From Pelagibacterales bacterium SAG-MED23 (GTDB taxonomy: Bacteria; Pseudomonadota; Alphaproteobacteria; Pelagibacterales; Pelagibacteraceae), in NCBI GenBank assembly GCA_014653935.1, contig JACWDU010000018.1, positions 1 to 9,555 of the forward strand: DNA of 9,555 nucleotides. Reading direction: 5' to 3'. Shown here piece by piece: positions 1 to 6,612 of this stretch. A model generated the notes under the pieces. The model saw only the letters and a program-made list of their open reading frames with translations, ran no database searches and was not told the origin of the DNA. Both the position numbers and the translations under genes were made by a program. Position 1 is the first letter of the stretch; every line of letters starts with the position of its first letter.

Positions 1-19
1 TTATTTTTTTTTTTTTCAT

Positions 20-48
20 TATTACTGTTTAATTATTTATCAGTAATA
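20..48. other. AT-rich inverted repeat next to a 13-T run, downstream of cfa
   Basis: An 8-bp inverted repeat (TATTACTG at 20-27 and CAGTAATA at 41-48, loop of 13 bases) lies directly beyond the cfa stop codon. A run of 13 T's occupies 4-16 on the plus strand. Read in the direction of cfa transcription, the tract after the hairpin is A-rich instead of U-rich, so this is not a standard intrinsic terminator for cfa. The T run could be the tail of a terminator of a plus-strand gene outside the window. The hairpin may simply protect the 3' end of the cfa message. Confidence 0.35.
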
Positions 49-50
49 TT

Positions 51-1238
51 TTAATAAATATAGTCCCGAGTGTTCGGAACAGAAGTATTATCTTTAGTTA
101 ATTGGAATTGAAATACAACCTGATCTCCCCATTTAAAAGCCATTTCACAACTTGCAAGGTAAAATTCCCACATTCTAAAAAATTTTTCATCAAACATGTC
201 AAGTACAGCATCTTTTTTAGATAAAAACCTTTCTTTCCAATGTCTAAGTGTATGTGCGTAGTGCAATCTAAGAACTTCTATGTCAGAAATAATTAAACCT
301 GAATCCTCTATGGGCTTAACTGCCTCGCTTAAGCTAGGAGTGTAGCCTCCAGGAAAAATATATTTTGTTATCCAGGGTTGTGGGTCTCTTGGAGGCATTG
401 TAGAGCCAATAGTATGAATAAGTGCTATTCCTTTCTCATTAAGTAGCTTTGAGACTGTATTAAAATACGTTCTGTAAAATTTTCTTCCTACATGCTCAAA
501 CATTCCTACACTTACAATTTTATCAAATTTTTCGTTTAACTGCCTATAGTCAATAAGTTTGAACTCTACCTGATTTGATAAATTCATCTCTTTTGCTTTA
601 TTTTTGCTATATTCAAATTGATTTTCAGATAAAGTTATACCAGTAACCAATGCATTTGTTTCCTTTGCTATTTCTAATGCTAATGTCCCCCATCCTGATC
701 CAATATCTAAAACCTTTTGGTTAGGCTTAATATTTAACTTTTTAATAATGTGATGCATTTTATTTTTTTGAGCTTCTTCAAGAGTATCATTTTCATTTTT
801 AAAATATGCACAAGAATATTGTCTATTTTTATCTAAAAATAGATCGTAAAGTTTTTCAGATATATCATAATGGTGTGCTACATTTTCTTTAGATTTAAGA
901 ATTTTATTAAAGCTTGTTAAATATCTGAATGTACCTTTTATTTTCTTAATAACAGTTCCATAAAAATTTATATCTCCTCTACCAATATTTCTAAAAGCTA
1001 AATCTAAAAATTCAGTGATCGTACCATTTTCAATTACCAAAGATCCATTCATATATGCTTCACCAAAATATAGATCTGGGTTTATGAGTAATTTTTGCAT
1101 TAATTTTTGATCTAGTAATTTAAGAACTATTGGTTTTTCTTTTTTAGGATTTCCAATTATATACTTTTTTGAATTAGCATCTACAAGTTCAAAACCATCA
1201 TATTTAATTAAATTATTTAAAAAACTTACTAAACTCAT
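51..1238 (-). CDS. cfa: Cyclopropane-fatty-acyl-phospholipid synthase
   Basis: The product transfers a methylene group from S-adenosylmethionine to the double bond of unsaturated acyl chains in membrane phospholipids, forming cyclopropane fatty acids; it acts at the inner membrane face. The protein has 395 residues (E. coli Cfa has 382). An N-terminal lipid-binding part (about 1-115) precedes the methyltransferase fold. The SAM-binding motif VLDIGSGWG is at 176-184. Residues matching the bicarbonate-binding active site of E. coli Cfa are all present: C143 (in YSCAYF), E248 (in MFEHVG), H275 and I277 (in HTIG), and Y327. The enzyme is therefore probably active. The ATG start lies one base after the stop of the upstream aldolase gene, with AAGG about 9 bases before it (1248-1251, minus strand), which implies co-transcription and translational coupling. 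A related mycolic-acid-type methyltransferase is the only alternative, and the motifs favour Cfa. Confidence 0.95.
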   Translation of the reverse strand: MSLVSFLNNLIKYDGFELVDANSKKYIIGNPKKEKPIVLKLLDQKLMQKLLINPDLYFGEAYMNGSLVIENGTITEFLDLAFRNIGRGDINFYGTVIKKIKGTFRYLTSFNKILKSKENVAHHYDISEKLYDLFLDKNRQYSCAYFKNENDTLEEAQKNKMHHIIKKLNIKPNQKVLDIGSGWGTLALEIAKETNALVTGITLSENQFEYSKNKAKEMNLSNQVEFKLIDYRQLNEKFDKIVSVGMFEHVGRKFYRTYFNTVSKLLNEKGIALIHTIGSTMPPRDPQPWITKYIFPGGYTPSLSEAVKPIEDSGLIISDIEVLRLHYAHTLRHWKERFLSKKDAVLDMFDEKFFRMWEFYLASCEMAFKWGDQVVFQFQLTKDNTSVPNTRDYIY

Positions 1239-1239
1239 C

Positions 1240-2124
1240 TTATGCGGCCTTTAATATCTCCATATTAAAATTTAATTTTTTTAACTTTGAGAGCAGTTCT
1301 TTTTTTTCTACTTCATTTAAAAGTTTTAACGGGGGTAGAAGATTTTGATAAACTTGGTTTTTCTCTGACATTAAAGTATGGAGGCCTGAAATTAAATTAT
1401 AGTTATCAAATGATGCTCTGATATCACATAATTTTTCGTTTGATGTTTGAGGTAAATTGTGTTGGAAGTTATCATAAATTTCTCTAGCAAGGCTTGCTGT
1501 GACATTAGTAGTTGCTGTGATTATACCATCACATCCTAATTCTAATCCTTTTAATAATTTTAACTCAGATCCTGGAAAAATTGAAAAATTTTTTATTTTT
1601 AAAGTTTCAAATAAATTATAACTGCTATCCTTTACACCAACGATTTGATTGGGAAATTTTTTAACCAAATTTTCTACGCATTGAACGCTAAACTTATATC
1701 CACAAAGCTTTTCAAAATTATATAGAATAATCTTACAATCATTAATTTCATTAATGATTTTAGAATAAAAATTAATTACCTCATCGTCACCATACTTGTA
1801 ATAAGCTGGTGGCATAATCAAAAAATTATTAAACCCCACAGTTTTGGAAATTTTCATTAAATTAATCGTATCTATTAAAGAATTAAGGCCAGTTCCGATG
1901 ATAAATTTATTTTTGTACCTACTATTGGGTAGCTCATTTATTAATTGAATTTTCTCACTTAAGGATATCAATTGAGACTGGCCTGTACTGCCAAAGAAAA
2001 CAACTCCATGACAACCTAAATCAATGACATTTTCTGCGTGTTTAATGGTATTTTTAACATCTAAAGCAAGATTTTGATCTAACACAGATAATCCTGCTGC
2101 ATATACACCTTTAATTTGTTCCAT
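1240..2124 (-). CDS. DHDPS/N-acetylneuraminate lyase superfamily aldolase (substrate unknown)
   Basis: This is a class I (Schiff-base) aldolase of the DapA/NanA TIM-barrel superfamily, 294 residues, the usual length. Visible catalytic elements are GSTG at 45-48 (carboxylate-binding loop), Y109 in PPAYYKY (candidate proton relay), Y135 in LYN and the Schiff-base lysine K165 in GVKDSS. The loop after Y135 reads YNFEKLCG. True DapA has YNVPSRTG, whose Arg binds the aspartate-semialdehyde carboxylate; here that position is L140, as in NanA (YNIPALSG), and the usual Pro is Glu. GSTG is also more NanA-like than the GTTGE of DapA. It is therefore unlikely to be the lysine-pathway enzyme. A sialic-acid-like or other 2-keto-acid aldolase is possible, but the substrate cannot be read from the sequence. 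It is the first gene of a probable two-gene unit with cfa (one-base gap). AGGT directly abuts the ATG, so there is no well-spaced Shine-Dalgarno. Confidence 0.88.
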   Translation of the reverse strand: MEQIKGVYAAGLSVLDQNLALDVKNTIKHAENVIDLGCHGVVFFGSTGQSQLISLSEKIQLINELPNSRYKNKFIIGTGLNSLIDTINLMKISKTVGFNNFLIMPPAYYKYGDDEVINFYSKIINEINDCKIILYNFEKLCGYKFSVQCVENLVKKFPNQIVGVKDSSYNLFETLKIKNFSIFPGSELKLLKGLELGCDGIITATTNVTASLAREIYDNFQHNLPQTSNEKLCDIRASFDNYNLISGLHTLMSEKNQVYQNLLPPLKLLNEVEKKELLSKLKKLNFNMEILKAA

Positions 2125-2172
2125 ACCTAAAATTTATATAAAAATTCAAATTAGTAAAGGTTATAAAAACTT

Positions 2173-3126
2173 ATGAATATACTTGTTATACAAAACCGTA
2201 TGGGTATTGGAGATATGGTAATTTTCTTACCTTTTATAGAGGCAATTGCTAAAAAGTATAAAACGTCGATTACTCTTTTAATAAAAGAAAACTCAAAAGC
2301 TAGGGAATATACAAAAAATTTACAATTTATAAAAAAAATAATTTATTTAAAAAGAGATAGTAAAAATGATCTACATAACGGTCTATCAGGTTTCTTTAAG
2401 TTAAAAAATGAAATTAAAAATAATTTGTTTGATACAGTATTTATTTTCAATTCGTCATTAAGATATAGGCTTATTTGTAAAATTGCAGGTATTAAAAAAA
2501 TATACCAATACCCACTATTTGAAAAAAAAGAACAACATATTATTAAGGCTGCCCAAAATTTATTAAATAAGATCAATTTAAATGTAGAAAGTAATCCTCA
2601 AATAAAAATTGATGAAAGTACAATAACGTTAGCTGCTCAGAAACTCTCAATTTCAAAAAATAAAATTAATATTTTATTAGGTATTGGTGGATCTGGTCCT
2701 ACAAAAAGAATACCAGCTGACAAATTCAAAAAATTTATAGATCTAGCTATCAAAGATTATGACTGCACTTTTTATTTAGCAACAGGTAAAAATGAAGAGG
2801 AACAACTTATACTAAAAAGTATATTGTCATCTTATAAAGAAATTTGTATTTCTCTGGATGAAAATTCAATTTCAGAAATATTACCAATTATTAAAAATTG
2901 TAAAATATCAATTTGTAACGATTCAAGTTTTAGCCACCTCTCTGCTGCTTTAAATATTCCTACAATAGTTTTAATGTCTGACACACCACTATTATATGGT
3001 AATTACAGCCCAAATATGTATCCCATAATTCCAGATGGAATGAAAACTGTTTCTCATAATTCAAGAGGGAAAGAAAATATTGATCCAGAGAAAATATATA
3101 AAAAATTTAAATCAATTATTAGCTAA
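2173..3126 (+). CDS. Glycosyltransferase family 9 (ADP-heptose:LPS heptosyltransferase-like)
   Basis: The product is probably a cytoplasmic-face sugar transferase of the GT-B fold that adds a heptose (or related sugar) from a nucleotide donor to lipopolysaccharide core. The 317-residue protein starts with a Rossmann-type strand, then GIGDMVIFLP at 11-20, where D14 aligns with the catalytic base of WaaC (in its SMGD motif). The C-terminal donor-binding half has LGIGGSGPTKRIP (169-181), the phosphate-contacting loop of the family, and NDSSFSHLSAALNIPT (249-264), the equivalent of the DTGxxHLAAALGxPT signature. The start fits the family N terminus, with AAAGG about 12 bases upstream (2156-2160). 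It is divergent from the aldolase gene (48-base gap), so both promoters must sit there or run into the coding ends. Its last 8 bases overlap the convergent J-protein gene. Donor and acceptor sugars cannot be assigned from sequence. Confidence 0.88.
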   Translation: MNILVIQNRMGIGDMVIFLPFIEAIAKKYKTSITLLIKENSKAREYTKNLQFIKKIIYLKRDSKNDLHNGLSGFFKLKNEIKNNLFDTVFIFNSSLRYRLICKIAGIKKIYQYPLFEKKEQHIIKAAQNLLNKINLNVESNPQIKIDESTITLAAQKLSISKNKINILLGIGGSGPTKRIPADKFKKFIDLAIKDYDCTFYLATGKNEEEQLILKSILSSYKEICISLDENSISEILPIIKNCKISICNDSSFSHLSAALNIPTIVLMSDTPLLYGNYSPNMYPIIPDGMKTVSHNSRGKENIDPEKIYKKFKSIIS

Positions 3127-3628
3127 TATTTTTTATCACAATTTCTTTTGCCTCGTTCACTATTGAGGCCAGCCTAGTAAGCTCAGGACTTAAATCTGGA
3201 TGAATTTTTTTCATTATAGATTTATAAGACTGCATTACTTGCGCTTTGGTATATTTTATATCAGATTTTAAATTAAGTATCTTATAAGCCTCATCTAAAG
3301 ATATACTTTGTTTATTTACAGATTGATTAAAGTTATTAAAATTAAATCTTCCTGAATTTTTTAAAACTCTAAAAAGGCCCCACAGTCTAAAAAGTTGGAA
3401 TAAAGATATCCCAGCTTTAGTTTTTATCAATGGTAAGATTGCTAAGACAAAAGGTAGTGAGAATAAATATCTTCCGGCATAAGCCATAACAATAGCCAAT
3501 ACTATTGCAGAAATAATAATTAATATTCTTATAAATCTTGAAATTTTTTTGGCAGAAGTTCTAGCAAACCAACTGAGAAGAACATATACAACGACAAAAA
3601 TAATAAGTGTTATAAAAAAAATATTCAT
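3119..3628 (-). CDS. Membrane-anchored J-domain protein, Tim14/Pam18-like
   Basis: A 169-residue inner-membrane protein with a C-terminal J domain, expected to stimulate the ATPase of a DnaK/Hsp70 partner near the membrane. Hydrophobic segments at about 3-20, 33-50 and 53-68 are followed by a basic linker and a J domain at about 109-166. The essential HPD tripeptide is at 143-145. The domain ends LASIVNEAKEIVI, closely resembling the YLAxKINEAKDxLL ending of Tim14/Pam18 and of the alphaproteobacterial Tim14-like proteins. The Gly-Gly usually after HPD is replaced here by LSPEL. The N-terminal ATG is kept because the next Met (48) would remove the first membrane segment. No Shine-Dalgarno is visible. 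The gene is divergent from oligopeptidase B with 18 bases between starts, and its stop overlaps the end of the convergent glycosyltransferase gene. The client or pathway is unknown. Confidence 0.87.
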   Translation of the reverse strand: MNIFFITLIIFVVVYVLLSWFARTSAKKISRFIRILIIISAIVLAIVMAYAGRYLFSLPFVLAILPLIKTKAGISLFQLFRLWGLFRVLKNSGRFNFNNFNQSVNKQSISLDEAYKILNLKSDIKYTKAQVMQSYKSIMKKIHPDLSPELTRLASIVNEAKEIVIKNIS

Positions 3629-3646
3629 ATATTAATTCAATTCAAA

Positions 3647-5722
3647 ATGAAATTACCACAGCTTGAAAAGAAACCTGAAATAAAATCTTGTCACAACAAG
3701 ACATGGACAGATGATTATAGTTGGATACATCAACCAAATATCCTAGAGGTTTTAAGAGATAGTTCAAAACTTTTGCCAGAAGTAAGAAAATATTTAGAAG
3801 ACGAAAATGAGTTTTTTTCAGACCAAATGAAAGATACTCATGATGTTCAAAAAAAACTTTTTGATGAAATCAAAGCAAGAATTAAATTGGACGACGAGTC
3901 GCTACCTTACATAGATAAAAATTATGAGTATTGGACCAAAACTACAGCAAAAGGAAATTACTCAATTAAATTAAGAAAAAAAATTGGTGAAGAAAATGTT
4001 GAGGAAATTTGGAATGGCGATAAAGAGAAGGAGAAGCATAAAACAGAGTATTTTGGATTAGGGGACTTAGAGGTAAGCTTTAACGATGAGTATCTAGGAT
4101 ACTCTTTAGATTTACAAGGGTCTGAGTACTACACAATTTATATAAGAAATATAAAATCAGGAAATTTAATTACTGAAAAAATTGAAGATACAAGTGGTAG
4201 TATAGAATTTAGTTTAGATGATAAATATATTTTTTATTCTAAATTAGATGAACATCATAGACCCAGAACAATTTACAGACATAAAATTGGCACACCGGTA
4301 AAAGAAGATTTGTTAATTTTTGAGGAAAAGAGTGAGGCATTTACAGTAGGTATTGGGTTAAGTTCAGACGAAAAATATTTTATGATTTCAAGCTCTGACC
4401 ATAACACTTCTGAACAGTATTTTTTCAAAGTAGATGAAAATATCCCAAATCCACAATTAATCCAAAAAAGACAAAGAGGAATAATTTATTCAATAAATTC
4501 ATGGGATAATTATTTTTATAAACATACTAATGAAAATGCCGAGGATTTTAAAATTGATAGGTGTAATGATTTAATAAAAAAAAAATGGGAGCCATTTGTT
4601 AAATCTAAAGATGAGGTATTAATTGGAGGCTTAGTATTTTTAAATAATTGGATTATAAGATCAGAAACGTCAAATGCACTTAGTAAAATAATTTTAAGAG
4701 ACCCAAAAACTAATGCTGAGGAAGAGATTACCTTCAGTGATGAAAAGGTTATAGTGCCTAGCATATCTTTAATTCAAAAAGATAAAAATACAGATAAAGT
4801 ATATTTATCATACTCTTCTCCTAAAACACCAGGTAGAACTTTTTCATATAATTTACAATCAAAAGAAAAAAAACTTGTAAAAGAACAGGAAATTCCATCG
4901 GGACATAATCCAGATAATTATATTGTTGAACGTCTTGAGTGCCCATCTCATGATGGAAGAATGGTGCCCATTACTATTACAAGACATAAAGATACAATTC
5001 TAAATGGATCATCTAATCTTTTACTTTACGGCTATGGATCATACGGAAATTCTATGTCCCCAGGATTTTCATCTACTCGTTTAAGTTTAATAAATAGAAA
5101 TATTATTTGGGTCACAGCACACATAAGAGGCGGAATGGAAAGAGGAATGAAATGGTGGAAGGAGGGAAAGTTATTAAATAAAAAAAATACCTTTGAGGAT
5201 TACATTGCTGTCGGAAATTATTTAATTGAAAAAAAATATACAGCTAAGGGTAAAATCTTAGGAATGGGTGGTTCTGCAGGTGGATTACTTATGGGAGCAG
5301 TTGTAAATCAAGCGCCAGAGCTATTTTTAGGTGTAATAATGGCCGTTCCGTTTGTAGACTCATTAACAACTAACCTTGACCATTCGTTACCTTTAACAGT
5401 TGGTGAATTTGATGAATTTGGCAATGCAAAGGACAACAAAGATCATTTTGACTATATTTACTCATACGCTCCCTACAACAATATAAAAAAAATGGATTAT
5501 CCTCATATTTTAATCACTACAAGTCTTAGCGATAATAGAGTTCTTTTTGATGAACCGGCAAAGTTTACTGCAAAACTTAGAGAACATAAAACAGATAATA
5601 ATTTATTGCTTTTAAAAACTGAAATGAACGCGGGTCACGGCGGAAAATCTGGAAGAGATGGGGCAATAGAAGAAATAGCTATTGATTATGCATTTGCTTT
5701 GAAAATTGCAGAAAAAAGTTGA
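3647..5722 (+). CDS. ptrB: Oligopeptidase B (protease II), S9A serine peptidase
   Basis: The product cleaves short peptides after Lys or Arg and usually acts in the cytoplasm; no signal peptide is seen. The protein has 691 residues (E. coli PtrB has 686), with a beta-propeller part (about 65-415) that filters substrate size and an alpha/beta-hydrolase catalytic domain (about 420-691 plus the N-terminal arm). The catalytic triad is complete: S543 in GMGGSAGG, D629 in SLSDNRV and H664 in NAGHGGKSGR. The stretch DEPAKFTAKLREHKTD (635-650) is characteristic of oligopeptidase B as opposed to prolyl oligopeptidase. Counting from the catalytic Ser, E587 and D589 (in VGEFDEFGN) fall at the two acidic residues known to set basic P1 specificity in the enterobacterial enzyme (E576 and E578), the second being Asp here. 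The N terminus matches the family, so the ATG is trusted despite the lack of a Shine-Dalgarno. The gene is monocistronic or leads weakly into hsp20. Confidence 0.95.
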   Translation: MKLPQLEKKPEIKSCHNKTWTDDYSWIHQPNILEVLRDSSKLLPEVRKYLEDENEFFSDQMKDTHDVQKKLFDEIKARIKLDDESLPYIDKNYEYWTKTTAKGNYSIKLRKKIGEENVEEIWNGDKEKEKHKTEYFGLGDLEVSFNDEYLGYSLDLQGSEYYTIYIRNIKSGNLITEKIEDTSGSIEFSLDDKYIFYSKLDEHHRPRTIYRHKIGTPVKEDLLIFEEKSEAFTVGIGLSSDEKYFMISSSDHNTSEQYFFKVDENIPNPQLIQKRQRGIIYSINSWDNYFYKHTNENAEDFKIDRCNDLIKKKWEPFVKSKDEVLIGGLVFLNNWIIRSETSNALSKIILRDPKTNAEEEITFSDEKVIVPSISLIQKDKNTDKVYLSYSSPKTPGRTFSYNLQSKEKKLVKEQEIPSGHNPDNYIVERLECPSHDGRMVPITITRHKDTILNGSSNLLLYGYGSYGNSMSPGFSSTRLSLINRNIIWVTAHIRGGMERGMKWWKEGKLLNKKNTFEDYIAVGNYLIEKKYTAKGKILGMGGSAGGLLMGAVVNQAPELFLGVIMAVPFVDSLTTNLDHSLPLTVGEFDEFGNAKDNKDHFDYIYSYAPYNNIKKMDYPHILITTSLSDNRVLFDEPAKFTAKLREHKTDNNLLLLKTEMNAGHGGKSGRDGAIEEIAIDYAFALKIAEKS

Positions 5723-5733
5723 TAGTTTTTCAG

Positions 5734-5761
5734 TTGAAATTTTGTAATTAGTTACCATATA
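5734..5761 (+). promoter_or_regulatory. Candidate RpoH (sigma-32)-type promoter of hsp20
   Basis: TTGAAA at 5734-5739 is followed after 15 bases by CCATATA at 5755-5761. This resembles the heat-shock sigma consensus (CTTGAAA, about 13-15 bases, CCCCATnTA), although the leading C of the -35 and two C's of the -10 are absent. The same bases also make a passable sigma-70 promoter (TTGAAA, 17 bases, ATATAA), so the sigma factor is not certain. Transcription would start near 5767-5769, giving a leader of about 56 bases before the hsp20 start. Placement before a small heat-shock gene supports the call. Confidence 0.5.
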
Positions 5762-5766
5762 AAACT

Positions 5767-5818
5767 TGTAAGTCGCCTTATGGGGCTTGCATAAATTAAC
5801 TTGCTTAAACAAAAGGAG
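5767..5818 (+). promoter_or_regulatory. Structured hsp20 leader, possible ROSE-like RNA thermometer
   Basis: Two elements can be seen in the leader. The first is a hairpin pairing 5767-5774 with 5784-5791 and 5776-5777 with 5782-5783 (G5775 bulged, UUAU loop, two G-U pairs). The second is UUGCU at 5801-5805, which can pair with AGGA at 5814-5817 of the ribosome binding site through a G-G opposition and an 8-base loop. UYGCU facing AGGA is the hallmark of the thermolabile last hairpin of ROSE elements, which control small heat-shock genes in many alphaproteobacteria. The anti-Shine-Dalgarno stem is short and the leader is shorter than most ROSE elements, so this is a candidate only. Confidence 0.42.
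5811..5818 (+). promoter_or_regulatory. Strong Shine-Dalgarno of hsp20
   Basis: AAAAGGAG ends 5 bases before the ATG at 5824. It is one of only two near-consensus ribosome binding sites in the window (the other precedes the first permease), since most genes here have weak or no Shine-Dalgarno. It fixes the hsp20 start and fits high expression on induction. Confidence 0.85.
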
Positions 5819-5823
5819 TAAAT

Positions 5824-6270
5824 ATGACAAGTAAGGACCTATCAATCTTTAACTCACTAAGACCGTTTTCTATTGGTTTCGACGATATGTTTGACCAATT
5901 TGAAAGTATGCTTGGAAATGGTGGCATGACAATGCAATCAAACTATCCACCATACAACATAAGAAAAACCGGCAAAGACAATTATTCAATTGAAGTTGCG
6001 TTAGCTGGTTTCAATAAAAAAGATGTCGAGGTTGAGTTCGAAGATAATATATTAACTGTTAGAACTAAACAGGTTAATAAGTCTGAAGATCAAAATGTAG
6101 ACGGTGAAATAATTCATAAAGGAATTTCACAAAGACAATTCGCAAGATCATTTACAATTGCAGATGATGTGAAAGTAAATGGAGCTGAACTTAAGGACGG
6201 TCTTTTGACAATTGCCTGTGAAAGAATTTTACCAGATCATAAGAAAAAAAGACTTATTGATATAAAGTAA
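5824..6270 (+). CDS. Small heat-shock protein, Hsp20/IbpA family
   Basis: An ATP-independent holdase chaperone that binds unfolding proteins in the cytoplasm and hands them to DnaK/ClpB. The 148-residue protein has a short N-terminal arm with a phenylalanine/aspartate-rich stretch (14-27), then an alpha-crystallin domain at about 40-135. It begins YPPYNIRKTGKDNYSIEVAL, very like IbpA. The AELKDGLLTI motif (121-130) is the conserved A-x-x-x-x-G-x-L element of the domain, and the C-terminal tail carries the I-x-I oligomer contact as IDI (145-147). Length and layout match IbpA-type proteins. It has a candidate heat-shock promoter, a structured leader and a strong ribosome binding site, and ends at a hairpin terminator, so it looks like a self-contained heat-inducible unit. 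Which of IbpA, IbpB or HspC it should be named after cannot be told. Confidence 0.95.
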   Translation: MTSKDLSIFNSLRPFSIGFDDMFDQFESMLGNGGMTMQSNYPPYNIRKTGKDNYSIEVALAGFNKKDVEVEFEDNILTVRTKQVNKSEDQNVDGEIIHKGISQRQFARSFTIADDVKVNGAELKDGLLTIACERILPDHKKKRLIDIK

Positions 6271-6285
6271 ATAAATTTTAACCTT

Positions 6286-6309
6286 ACTTGTGGGGTTCGC
6301 CCCACAAGT
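6286..6309. terminator. Shared hairpin terminator between hsp20 and the lipoprotein gene
   Basis: A perfect 10-bp stem (ACTTGTGGGG at 6286-6295, CCCCACAAGT at 6300-6309) is closed by a TTCG tetraloop (6296-6299), one of the most stable RNA loops. It sits 15 bases after the hsp20 stop and directly abuts the stop codon of the convergent lipoprotein gene (6310-6312), so it can serve both directions. On the minus strand the loop reads CGAA. The following T tract is short on both sides, so termination may be partial or the hairpin may mainly stabilise the 3' ends. Confidence 0.8.
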
Positions 6310-6612
6310 TTAAAAACAACCGCTAGAATTAAAAGCAATAATGGTTCCAGCCGAATTTACTTCAAATCTTCTCTCACATGGAACTCCATACTTTTTAGTT
6401 TTATAAATCAAAATTTCGTTTCCAGATTCATTAAAGATATCCTCATTTGGAGCTCCTAACTCCAATCTCATTTTATTTACATCTTCACCTACAAATAATC
6501 CATATTTCTTATTTTCTTTTTCTACGACTTCGTCTGTCTTATTTTTAATTGTCTGACAGGCCGTTGATAATATTAGAATTGATAATAGAATAATGGCGAA
6601 TCTAAATTTCAT
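6310..6612 (-). CDS. Small putative lipoprotein with SmpA/OmlA (BamE)-like fold
   Basis: A 100-residue secreted protein, probably an envelope lipoprotein. The hydrophobic signal (FAIILLSILIL) is followed by STAC; the Cys at residue 19 would be the lipidated residue, though Ser at -3 is not the ideal Leu of a lipobox. The mature part has the pattern VGEDVNKMRLELGAPNED followed by an aromatic strand with LIYKT and a terminal SSGCF, which recalls the SmpA/OmlA fold (glycine turn, helix, LGxP, beta strands, closing GC). The other two Cys (in PCERRF and GCF) could form a disulfide. Similarity to BamE is structural only and it is not clearly the Bam-complex subunit. The ATG at 6612 is preferred; a TTG at 6618 would add two residues. 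No Shine-Dalgarno is visible for either. It is divergent from the ABC operon. Confidence 0.72.
   Translation of the reverse strand: MKFRFAIILLSILILSTACQTIKNKTDEVVEKENKKYGLFVGEDVNKMRLELGAPNEDIFNESGNEILIYKTKKYGVPCERRFEVNSAGTIIAFNSSGCF

Noticed and set aside
4..48. Hairpin plus homopolymer as the intrinsic terminator of cfa
   Set aside because: In the cfa transcript the bases after the hairpin are A's, not U's, so the geometry is wrong for an intrinsic terminator.
4516..4764. Open frame of 82 codons on the minus strand inside the oligopeptidase B gene
   Set aside because: It lies wholly antisense to a gene with intact family motifs, has no recognisable domain and no ribosome binding site, and is best explained by AT-rich codon use on the other strand.
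5711..5731. GAAAAA and TTTTTC arms around the oligopeptidase B stop codon, as a terminator
   Set aside because: The stem is almost pure A-T with a 9-base loop and no U tract follows, so it is too weak to call a terminator.
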